NCBI GenBank assembly: GCA_021613535.1
Contig: CP075492.1
Coordinates: 7,750,001 to 7,814,000, forward strand
Direction: 5' to 3'
DNA: 64,000 nucleotides
Source: Adineta vaga
Lineage: Eukaryota; Rotifera
The notes below the pieces were generated by a model. It worked only from the letters and a program-made list of their open reading frames with translations. It had not been told where the DNA came from and searched no databases. The position numbers were made by a program, and so were the translations under genes. Shown here in pieces: positions 13,301-24,923 of this stretch; the stretch's first letter is position 1; every line of letters starts with the position of its first letter.

Positions 13301-16300
13301 TACTATGATAAACTTGTTTTGATAATAAATAAGAGAATTCTTGTTTTTGTAAATCACCAGCAATTGGTAAAATACGTTCAATCTAAATCTCATTTTTTTA
13401 TTCTCAATAATCTATTCAAAAAATATAATTACTTACACGACCATCATCTTTTTCTACACCAAACCATTGTTGACAAATAAAATAAGATTTTTCCATTGTT
13501 TGTAAATCACGAATGATTATATATTTCAAAAACCATGATGCTTTTCCACCTTCTCCACTATTATTATGCCATATTCGAATATAATTCAATGATCCCAATG
13601 ATCTACAAAAGTAATATTTCATTTACATAAATAATCATATGTTATCTTTACTTTGGAACACTTAGAATAAATGCATCAATTCCACCACGTTGTAAAATCT
13701 TTCGATTTCCATCATCAAATTGACGAACATTTGTTTCATCTTCATTACCCACAATAATAAAATGAACCTATCAACAAATATATCAATTCTTTTCTCTTCA
13801 TTTTTAGATCTTACTTTTGAATCTGTTCCTGCATCTTTTCGATGACCAGTAAATACCAAAATTTGATAAAAATATTGATCATTATGATAATTATCAGCTA
13901 ATGGTGTTACACCTAATTTTTCTAAATCTTTTTTATCTTTATAATGTGCATAAATCATGATCAGAATATAAAATATACAAATACAAATAATTGTTAAATA
14001 AATTGTTTTATTTCGAACAAAATCACCATTTGTAAAAACATAATTCCAATTAATTGGTGATGGTAAAACAAGAAATCCACCTGAAAATGTTGTTAAATGA
14101 GTTGATAAACATTGTGTTTGTTTATGATTTGTTTCAGATCCAACCTTTAACAAACAAATCAATAATTTCAATAAGAAATTCAAACAATATTTACTAATAA
14201 TCCTTGTGTTTGCCAAATATTCTTATTATCTAAATAATAACAACACGATGTATAAGTTCGAAGTTCATAATTTGAACTAAAATTAAATCGTTGATCTGTT
14301 ATTAAAAGATTATTTAATGATTGATTTGTACATGTTGTTTCATATTCTGTTGAATTTAATTCTCGTAAACCATAAATTATTGATTGATGACCAAATGTTT
14401 GTTGATTATTAAGAAAATATTCATAACGTTTATTCGAAGTCAAATCTAAATAAAATAATTCTATTGAATTAAATCAAACAAAAATATGAAAACAAACTTA
14501 AAGGACAAAAATATGTCCATCCATCAAGAAGAGATATTGAATTATTCAATTGTGGTGATTGATCAAATCGATAAATTAATAAATAACCAATACTTTCATT
14601 CAATGGTTTCATTTCAAACATTAATGCAACACTTCGATTATTATTCCATCGTGATTGAGCATATTTTACAAAATGAAGATTAAACATTTGATTGTGAGAA
14701 GAAGAAGAAGAAGAAGAAGTGTTTCCATTCGATGTTGTAACATTTTGTAAAGTCATTGATGGAATTTGTAAATTTGGATCACGTGGAATAATTAATTCAA
14801 TTCGATCATTTAAATCTGTTGTAATTGGAATTTCATTTCCATTATGATCTAAGATTGTCAATGAAATACTTCGTGAAAGATTTGTATTTGATATTAAACC
14901 ATTATCATCAGATAATGCAAGTGATTGAACAATTGACTAAAAGAAACAATAAAATTATATTCGATAATTTTATTATATAAATCAAAACGAACTCGAAGTG
15001 AAATAATAGAATGATTATTATTTATTAAATGAATACTTGATGGAATAATAATATGTGCATCACTTGTTTGTTCAATTCGTTTATTTAATAATGATGAATT
15101 TAATATTATTTCCATTTGATAAAATATTGATGAACAATTAATTGTCATATTTTGACCAAGATTTAAATGAGTTTTCATTGTATTACTGATCAATGAAATA
15201 GTTTCACTCATTTTATTATGAATTGTTTTTGATAATTGTTTTTGATAATAATTATTTCGACCTTTTTCAATTGTTTCCCATGAAAAATCATTTTTATCAG
15301 CAAATAAATCTAAACACATCAAATCAAATCTTTTTAAACATCATTCATTCATTCATTTCTCATCATACTTGGATTGGACCATTCAGAATCAAGATCAGTA
15401 TCATAATCAATAGGAAAATCATTTGCATCAGACCAATCTTTATCAAGAATACTTGTTCGAACTTGTAATGGACCATTTACACTACTCAACACATTATTTA
15501 TACATTCACTTAAATATCTTCCTACAATTTGAACATCATCCGAAGAGATTCTTGTACTTTTCATTTGTAATGCTAATGCTAATTCATAACATTTATTCGA
15601 TACAATAGTCTATCAACGAAAGGAAACTAGAGAAATACAATCAATCTTATGACATTACCAAAGAATTTCGTGTTAATTGATTTGTTGCTTTAGTAAACTG
15701 AGCTAATGAAGATGATTGTAATTTGATACTTTCAATTGTTGTAATCGACAGATTTGTCATATAACGAATAAGAAGATCTCGAGCATTTGCATATTTATTC
15801 AATTGTTTATTGTATTCAATAAGAGCAACAGTTGTATTCAATACACCAGATAATGACTACAAATACATAACAAGTGAATCTATAAAACAAACAATAAATA
15901 TCACAAAATAAACTTACTGTTTGTTGAGTTTTACTATTTAATGATGAGATAGATATTGTGGATATAGGAATACCATCTATATGAACATTATCATCTTGGT
16001 TTTTTTATAAAGTATATCGACAAGATTACTCACTTATCAAAGCATTTTCAATTGCTTGATCATTGATCTTATTGAATTCATGAGATAATGATGTTATTAT
16101 TTGACTAATACGATTTTGATTTCCACTTGCAAGCATCGAAATAAATGAATTATTTGTAGAATTGAGAAAACTTTCTATTTCTTCAAAATTTGATTCAACA
16201 AATACAGATGATATATTATATTCAGTAACACAATCATATATATCACGAATATTTGCAACAATATGTAATAATGATCCATTCTCATTTGTACCAGATAAAA

Positions 16301-19300
16301 GAACTTCATTTGTTGATAACATTGAAAAAGCAATCATTACTCGATCCGATTGATCTGTTCTCCATCCTATTCAAGAGATTTATACAAGACATTTCTTTCC
16401 TTTCCAGAATAGAATAAATACATACCATAAAATGAATAATCTTTGATTCCATCTGCATCAAACCAATTTGAACATGAAATCGTAAATAATGTACTTGTTG
16501 TACCATTCGAAGGACTTATTGAACAAGAACCATTACTTGGTGGTTGATTCATTATAAAATTTAATGCACTTGCACTTGATCTGTTTCCGAACCAGTAAAC
16601 AACTTCAAATCGCCAATATGTAATCGAAGGATTCGCAAGAAATAATTGATTTGTTGCTGTAAAATTATTTGTATTTATACCTAAATCAAATCAATATTTT
16701 TAATAGCATATGACTAGTAATGTGATAGCTTTACCGAAAAACCAAATATCTCGATAAATATTCATCTGATTGAATAAACTCCATTGAGTAACATTAGATG
16801 AAACATTCACCGATCCTTGATAAATATTCCATGAAATAGAATCAGCTTTTGAACAATTATTTACACAAACTGAAAATAATGCTGCTTGTGTAGTTGGATT
16901 CATATATTGATATTCAACATTTGGGATACACATTGTCGAAATCACACAGCTAAATCAACATTACTCTTATTTATGTATAGAATAGAACGAAAAAAAAAAC
17001 AAACTTACGCAACGGCTATCAATGGAGAATGAGTCTCTTCTACATGTACTATAACATAACCAGTTGCTGTCAAAGAAGAATTTTGACGATGTGTCATATG
17101 AACCATGATTTGATATGTTTCATTTGAAGAAAATGAACCTGCTAGAATGATTAGTGAAGATTTGGGTGATAGGATTGATCCATGATATTCTAATCCAGAT
17201 CCATTTTCTGTTTTCAAAATAAAAAAAACAACAACAACAACTGAGATTAATCAGAAAACAATCAGATATAAGACAACATACTTGATTGATTTGCGAAACA
17301 TGATGGATTCAGTGAATCAATTCGAGAATCATCGATAGTTAACAGTGTACCATTAATATTTGGAAATGAATACCGATCAAATATTCGACAATAATAGTCA
17401 TAATTCCAATTCTATCCAAGAAAAAACAGTCGAAAGTGATTTTCTGGGTGATAATTGTATACTTACAGTTGCATTAAATGTATCAGAATCTGGATCAATA
17501 GAATATGCACCTGGATTCAATAGTAAATCTTGTTGATATCCATGTGCAATCATTAGAGTACCAAATTGAATTAGATTGGCTGTAATATTTGATGGAGTGA
17601 TTTTAGCATAGATCAAAGCAGTAGAAGTTGAGTTTGGAAAGGTTGCCATTGTCACACTGAGCTTGAGTTCATAGATGCCATAATCGAGACTATTGGATGG
17701 AATAAAGAGTTCACTTTGTGTAGTGATTATCGATGAATCAAGTTGAATATCGGTTGAACAAGTCGATGAACATTGCTTCAGTGTCCATTTAATAATTGTA
17801 GAAAGTGATGGATTACAGTTTAACTGAAGATAAGAGAGCAAATATACACTCTGGCCTCGTTGATATTGTAATGGTGATAATAGGCTTGACGGATTCCCAA
17901 ACAGCGTAATATTCGGAGATTGACAATCTAAAAATATAAAGCAAATTAGAAGTACTATTTTTTAAAATCCTTAAAAACTACTATAATTTGCTGATAACAT
18001 TATAGATGTAGTTGTTGTTGTATTTGCCATTGTTGAAGTTGAAGCAGAAGTATTTGTGGTAGTGACAGTCATTGTGCTGGTATCGGTGGTTGTTGTATCT
18101 GTAGTGGTTACAGTCGTCGTACTGGTGCTAGTAGTTGTCGTATCTGTGGTAGTGACGGTCATTGTACTGGTATCGGTGGTTGTTGTGTCTGTAGTTGTCA
18201 CGGTGACTGTACTAGTGTCGGTAGTTGTTATTGTCATTGCTGATGATGAGAACGTCGTAGTAGTGTCTGTGGTAGTTGTAGTTGCTAAGAGTAAAGTAAA
18301 ATTAATCGTTTCCACGGTGAGCAATTTTGAGAATGAGAATAGATGTTTGCCTCTGTAATCATTTTGTGGAAACTCAAAAGATTTAGTCGCCTATTTTTAT
18401 TTGCTTGGACGAGAAAACTAATTTTTAAATTCAACAAGCATCCTATATGGAAATTACAAAGAGCTTTAGCACAAAATCAATGCAAATTGCCTATAAATAA
18501 CACTAATGTAACTAAATGCCACAAAGAAGTGTTGTGCGTCGTACTAGCGAATCATTTCCTCTAACACACCGTATCTGTATAGAAAAGAAAGACCACTCAT
18601 TTTATCCTATTTCTGAACTTTCAGAGCTAATCCATTATAGTCGAAAGCAAGACGAAAGTATAAACTTAATATGCATACGATCTAAAAACCACATATCATT
18701 CTTCCTCTTAAAAAACAATTCAGATTAGAATCATGTTTGATTTAGATCATTTTTTCGGAAGAAAACTAAAGTTAATTACCGAGACCGTTTGATACCGAAA
18801 AAAATTTTTGAACTCGGTTATTACTCAGATCGACGACCAAAATATTTCCATCATTATCGAAAGCCATAGTAGTCGGTTGTTGTAACGTTCCTTGTGGAGA
18901 ACTTGCACCTGAACATCCAACAATGCATTGAAAGCCGGAAGGTCCGTTGCCAACAATACGATTTTGATTACAGTCAACGATGTATAAATAATTATCCATA
19001 TCGAGTACGACACCCGACGGAGCAGCTAATGATATACCAACTGGTGGCGAACCACCGGCTACTGTTGTTGCGTTTAATTCTCCTGACAAAAAAAATTGAA
19101 CTCGATTGTTATAACTATCGGCAACATATAAATTAAGAGAAGCATCGACAAAAATGCCTCTAGGTGTATATAGTCCATCTGGTCCGTATCCAACAAGCCG
19201 GTACCTGCAACGACTCTCGATCCTATATAAATTGGATCGTTCAAAGATTTCATTACAACTTGATGAAAATTTGCTATAGAGCAATACAGTCTATTGGTTG

Positions 19301-21100
19301 TATCGATAAACAAACCATCACATTGATCACTAACATACATAACAGGAGTGCCATTTACACTATTTAATGTCCATTTATCTATTCGACCATTGTTACCATT
19401 ATCAACATAGATATCATCAGTGCTTGTAACAAAGATACTTCGTATAGTTGCTGAACCGGTAGAAATGTTTTTCACGGATTGGCTGCTACCTTCAGGCCAT
19501 ACTTGAACATTTTGATAAATAGGCGAAGATACATAAACAGTATTGTTTGAGGTAACAAAAAGTCCGTTTAAAGTCCATCCGATAAAAGTTTCATTTATAA
19601 TAGTTAACGCATTTGGATTCCAACTGGGATTTGCACCGAATTTTGGTCGATTGTAAGAAATAACTAGAAAATGAACGAATTTATATCAAATTTAAAATTG
19701 ACAGAAAGGAAATCTCCAATCATATTAAAGATTTGATAATGACTGTGTTCATTCTGTGAGTAAATATCCTATCTATATCATTCTCATCCTATTAACATTT
19801 CTTCGATATAGGTAGATCTACTTTGTATAAGTTAATCAGCTATTAGAAACAATGTTTTATCACATACCTCCATTGTAAGATATATTTGAACTTAAAGTTG
19901 TCGTTACACTACTCGTTGGTATTCCTATGAAAAGAATCAAAAATAATCTTCATTCAATATTATAAAAGAAATACCCGTAGTTCCAGTTGCTGCTGTTGTT
20001 GTTGTAATCACACCTTTGCAAAGAATATACATTACATAAGATAATTATAATACTTTTGGATTATTCATTTAAGTAGATAAAATCATTAGAAGAAATACAC
20101 TTACTACATGAATTCGTTGCTAAATAAAATTTTTGAATACGAGCATTTTCCCAATCAGCAACAAATATATTTCCATAGTGGTCAAATTGAAGTATACCAG
20201 GAAACGATAATTGATTCGGCATTTTGCCACGTCCGTTACACCCGACCAAACAACGAAAACCATTTGCTCCAGATCCGAGAACTCGATGATTAGAACTATC
20301 AACAATAAATAAATATCCATCGAAATCGAGTACAACTGAACTCGGACATTTCAATGTAATATCTGCGGCTCCATTTCCAGCTACTGTTGTTCCATTTAAC
20401 TGATCTACTTTGAATACTTGAATTCTATTATTACCACAATCCGCTACATATAAATCAAGATTTGTATCAACAAAGATTCCTCGAGGTGTGAAAAGCATAT
20501 CTGCGGCTGGTCCTGGACAATTTTTACCTGCAGCAGTACTAAATGGGTTTGGACTATTATCCAATATTTTTTTAATAACTATGTGTTTATCTTGGATGGA
20601 ACAATAGATAGTATTATTGATATCTACGAAAAGACTAAAACACGGTGCACTGATAGGCGCTACAGGTGAACTATTTGTTGCCTGTAATCTCCATTTATCT
20701 ATTCGCCTGTATTGAACACCCATGTCAACATAAATGTCGCCGTTGTCAGTAACAAATAAACTGAATGAATTGCTTAAATTATCGGAAATATTTCGATCCG
20801 GATAATTTTGTCTTTCGAGCCAAACAAATATTGTATTCAAAAGCGTTGAAATATAATAGACTGAATTGTTACTACTAACAAAAAGAGAAGAAGAATTTAA
20901 ACCGACTGTATTGTTATCAGCAAAACTAATAGCAGTTGTATTCCATGTTGCATCGGAACAAAGTTTCGGTCGATTGTACGATAGACCTGTAATAAATGTA
21001 GATATTAAATATTCAGAACTATCAATAGAAGTTAGAAATACATACCTGTCGTCTGACTGATTATCAATAAAGTAAGCAGACAGAAAATTAACTTATTCAT
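10316..21100 (-). CDS. NHL-repeat polycystin-1-like receptor/channel
   Basis: Large membrane protein (roughly 2,800 residues, about 30 exons) of the polycystin-1/PKD1-like family. From the N-terminus: signal peptide (MNKLIFCLLTLLIISQ, 21100-21047); NHL module 1 (20987-20102); two short Thr-rich linker exons (near 20015-19970 and 19925-19870); NHL module 2 (19663-18778); mucin-like Thr exon (18289-17983); REJ-type region (17926 to about 15000); GAIN/GPS site with the cleavage motif CLSTHLTTF (about 14090); first membrane helix (about 14010-13950); PLAT/LH2 domain (about 13870-13440); then polycystin membrane helices, the extracellular polycystin domain (about 12320-11390) and the channel-like C-terminal helices (11330-10600). 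The stop is at 10316-10318. Family role: autoproteolysed mechanosensor or receptor acting with a TRPP channel. LRR, lectin and PKD repeats of vertebrate PKD1 are not visible. One frame break lies near 19185-19205, so this copy may be damaged or mis-assembled. Confidence 0.88.
12293..12320 (-). repeat. Hexanucleotide repeat coding Arg-Asn pairs
   Basis: Tandem (tcgaaa)-type hexamers in the polycystin-like gene encode RNRNRNRN in a cytoplasmic loop before the polycystin domain. Confidence 0.85.
18035..18235 (-). repeat. 45-bp minisatellite coding a mucin-like Thr stalk
   Basis: On the minus strand about four tandem 15-residue units of the type STMTVTTTDTTTTDT can be read, flanked by further Thr-rich sequence. 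It is a probable O-glycosylated spacer between the NHL modules and the REJ region. The long Val-rich frame on the plus strand is only its shadow. Confidence 0.85.
18777..19663 (-). other. NHL module 2 of the polycystin-like gene (frame broken)
   Basis: This exon encodes about 295 residues that begin with SYNRPKFG and carry NHL strands such as TPRGIFVDASLNLYVADSYNNRVQFF and YLYIVDCNQNRIVGNGPSGF (quoted here in parts). It is clearly homologous along its whole length to module 1 (20987-20102). The reading frame shifts between VVAGTGL and LVGYGPDGLYTPRG, around 19185-19205, by the equivalent of one missing base. It is most likely a sequencing error or a recent inactivating mutation. Confidence 0.85.
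20102..20987 (-). other. NHL module 1 of the polycystin-like gene
   Basis: Single open exon of about 295 residues after the signal peptide. It starts LSYNRPKLCSD and includes the NHL strands TPRGIFVDTNLDLYVADCGN, GYLFIVDSSNHRVLGSG and GNIFVADWENARIQKF, consistent with a beta-propeller. Both ends are in phase 1, the same as module 2. Confidence 0.88.
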
Positions 21101-22654
21101 TGATAGTATTCTTTTGATTGAATACTACAAAGAAATGATAAATCGCAAAATAAAACTTTTAGAACTAATGTTATTTGAGAAAATGGACGAAGTGCCGTTG
21201 ATAAAAAAAATGTTCTCATAAGTTTTTTATTATTTATTGTCTATGATCGAAGTTTGTTTTAATAAAATATAAATGTTCTAGAAACTGAGTTTTTAGTCTC
21301 AAAGATATAGTTTTACTAGAAATTTCTTTTCTTTTCAATAAATATTAAATGAAGTAAAAACGGATATGACAAGACAATGAAAGTCACAAATTAAAATGAA
21401 ACAGTTTGAGAAATGATACTAAAATTATAGAAAACTTTAGTTTATAAGGAAAGAAATACCTGGATTCTTTCATTTTAATAACAAATATTGTTAGAATAAG
21501 ATTCATTGTTTTGACGGATGAAATTCTAATTTGAAATATTCTATTAATTTATGTTATTTCGCATGAGATCATGTTTTTTGTGGACATATATACATTTTCC
21601 GAACAACTTCAATATTTACAAGCATCTCGTGAATAGTAGAAATATATACCGGAATAAGGAGTATTGACATCAGTTGAGTTCAACTTTTTATCAGCGAAAA
21701 AAATCAATTTTAACTTTAATTTTTTTTTGTTTGTTCTTGATGAAAATATTTACATCATCAAAAATTCCATTTATAAAAAACTTCTTCTTAAAAATCTGTT
21801 TTAATTAGTTCTGAATCTTATTATTGAGACTAAGCCGATATATCTACATGCATAATTCTTCCGAAAATCGAATATTATTTTTAAATGATCGTTCACTCCA
21901 CGTTTAGCTTCCTAATAATCTCTTTTTATTCTCAAAAGCAAGTATTCCAGTGTACAACAAATAATTCATATTCCTTCGCTATTTGTTCCAAAGAAACTCT
22001 CTGAGGCAGTTTTATCACGATGGAAATTGCATCCCTTGTTGAACTAAAAACTATACAATGTATAATAGCACTTCGAAATAAATGTATAGATGTATTCAAT
22101 TGTTAGATCAAGAATTAATCGGAAAGTTGTAGTCGTCTTTACAATATGAAATAAACTGATGTATATATTTGAATAAGTTAGAAAATATGAGCAGTTTGAA
22201 TGTTAGAATGAAAACCAAAAATAACAAAAAACGAAAACAAGAAAAAAGAAACACAAACGACACAAAACAGTTGTTCTAGTTTTTTGGTAATGCGAGTTTA
22301 ATGTACATCTTATCTAACTACACACATATACATTTCTATCTAAGAAATACATTTCAATGTATGTCATCATATCTCTATATACAATAACAATGCACAAACT
22401 TACATACATACAGAAGAGAAAGAAAACACTAAACACCAAAAAATGTTCACTAAGTGGCATAGAAGAAAAAGCACACAGACAAATACATACTAAGAATGTA
22501 TGTGGATAGACAAATAAATAAATAGAAAAACACACACAAATACATTGATATACATATATTGAAAGACAGATGAAGAGAAAAAAACATCTCTTCTTCTTGT
22601 TTATCGATTAATTATAATGAAAAAAATTTTGTGTTGGATGTTGAAATGTTGACA
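21101..22654. other. Intergenic upstream of the polycystin-like gene
   Basis: AT-rich, with no gene I can support. It should hold the promoter of the polycystin-like gene and the 3' UTR of the ZC3H12-like gene. Short frames near 22314-22535 look like chance readings of A-rich sequence. Confidence 0.6.
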
Positions 22655-23294
22655 TCATTGGACTATAAAGATTTGAATCAAAAACAGATGATTGTTGTTG
22701 CTTTGTTGTTGTTGAACATTTTCACTTTCCCAAAGATGACGTACAGCTTGTATTTTATCAGCTAAACCTTGTTGACTATTTACTGATGAATGATCATATA
22801 AATTGTCTTGATGTTGTGCATGTGTTGTCATGGAATTATTATTCGTTTGTTGTTGTAATGAAAGCATCGAAAGAAATCGAAGAACATTCTAAAATATACC
22901 AAATAATAATAAATATCTTTGAAGAAATTATTTCAGAAGAAAAAAATCAAGATGTTTTTCTGTTATTGTTTAATTAATATAAGAGCAAAGAATTGTAATT
23001 TATATTAATATTAACGATGATATCATTTGACAATATAATATTTAAACTATTTTCCATCGAACAAATTATATATAGATCGATATCATCATATACAGAGTAT
23101 TCCTTGTTTACATATGTCTCGATTTGATCAGACATCCTTCACACAAGAATATTATATTAGACAAAATCGAAATTAATAAAACCCTATCGATATAGTCAGG
23201 AACGAGACGTTTCCTTCAGACATCTTTCTTAGCAATCTCATCGGAGAAGAAAAAAAAGTTAAAATAATTGTTACCTGTTCGAATTGTTGCGGCA

Positions 23295-23328
<34 letters not shown>

Positions 23329-24923
23329 CATAGGAAACACTTGTTGTCTTGCCCAATTTTGTTGTTGTTGATGCATAAACATAGCTGTAGCCATTTCATT
23401 CATTTGTTGTTGTTGAGGCATTGAAAATGTTCGATTCATAAATGGATGTTGCGGTGTTGAGACTCCAAACCAACTTTGCTGTGTTGGTCTTATTTGTTGA
23501 TTTGATGGCAAACGTTGATCAATAAATGAAAAATCATTTGAAACAGTCGGTGTCGATGTTAAACCATATTCATAAGCTAATCGAGCATCATCCACTAAAC
23601 TTTGATCCATCATTTGTGATGAATACATATGTAAATGATCTGGACCCGATTTCGTATGATTGAATCCTATTGGATGAAGAAAAAAATGTTTGAATTAAAA
23701 ATGAAATTTTCATTGTTCAATTTACCGTTATTCATCATCATTGAAGGTGTTGATAAATGATGTTGAATTTTCGATTTTTCTAATCGTGCTTTCAGTTGTA
23801 AACTTTCCGTAATCGATAGTGGATTTTGATGTCGACGTTCAATATGAAAATATTTACATTTCAATCCATATGTACATTTTTTTCCATAAGGACATAGGGG
23901 ATAATGTGTTTCGCAATCATTACCATCTTCATCATTTACAATTGTAACTAATAATGGTTGAAAACTAAATTTAAACAAGAATATAAAGAATTGAAATTAA
24001 CAGAAAAGAAAATTTTTCTTACTTATCATTTTGAAATCGATATCGAATAACTTTTTCTTCAAGAATTTGTTTGTAGATCGTAAAATCTAAGATGACATCT
24101 TTAAGTGAAACATTAGTTATCAAATGTCCTTTTGTTTTTTGAGAAAATTTTAACATTTCACTAATATGAGTATATGAACTTGGTTTATGAGTTTGTTTCG
24201 ACATTCGATTCGTATAGACAAGAAGATTTTTTCGTTCAAGATCACGTAAAGATTTCGATTCTGAAAAACTTTGATCATGTCGATGATTTTTCAATGAATA
24301 TGGTAGAACAACAAAGACTTTTTTATGTCCATGAGAATGTAAATATTTCAAACATATTTCAATTCCACGCCATGAAAATGAATTATTACCATAACTAAAT
24401 AGAATGAACAAGATGAAGATCAACCGCTTTCGATTTAGAAACAATTCTACCTAAAAGCAAGATCAGCACCATCAATAATATATACATCATGTGGAATCGG
24501 TGTATCTGAACAATCTGTATCGGTTGTAGTTGGAGAAATTGTTTTAGTTGATGATGATGATGGTAATGTTGGTGGTGGAGATGACGCATTGGAATTACTG
24601 TTGACTTCGGCTGTACGTACGATTGTTTCAATAAATTTCGACATATCATCACCATCATTTTGTTGTTCTATAACACTTTTAATTAGTTCGTAATCATAAC
24701 CCATTGAAAGACCTTTATTAATTTTTAAAGCTAATGCAGGATCATCATCACTTCCACAACCGGAATCATTTTCGTGTTGATGTTGTAAAGTTTTTGATGA
24801 TGACGAAGCTGGTGGAGATGACGAACATGAACTAAGTGATGATTCATTGTGAAGATCGAAAAATGACAATGATGATGTTTGATCGTTAGGATCGAAATTT
24901 GTATTGGTAGTTGTTGTTGACAT
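22655..24923 (-). CDS. Regnase/ZC3H12-like CCCH protein, probable pseudo-RNase
   Basis: Member of the ZC3H12 (Regnase/MCPIP) family, whose PIN-like NYN nuclease and CCCH finger cleave stem-loop mRNAs. Five exons join in frame (24923-24453, about 24387-24029, about 23967-23727, about 23668-23275, about 22889-22655), giving roughly 590 residues. The N-terminus is Ser-rich with a UBA-like segment (LALKINKGLSMGYDYELIKSVI). The NYN domain starts at VYIIDGADLAF, continues SYGNNSFSWRGIEICLKYL and FVVLPYSLKN, and ends RYRFQNDNF. The CCCH finger is CPYGKKCTYGLKCKYFH. The tail is Gln-rich. Family Asp residues equivalent to human D225, D226 and D244 read Thr233, His234 and Val253 here; only D151 and D257 (human D141 and D248) remain. 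RNA binding without cleavage is therefore the likelier state. The family call is firm; inactivity is inferred. Confidence 0.9.

Noticed and set aside
18056-18358. Long Val-rich plus-strand frame
   Set aside because: It is the reverse complement of the Thr-rich mucin exon of the polycystin-like gene; the composition is a by-product of the repeat.
19190-19205. Programmed ribosomal frameshift as the cause of the NHL frame break
   Set aside because: No slippery heptamer or following stem-loop is evident, and the protein class has no such mechanism known to me.
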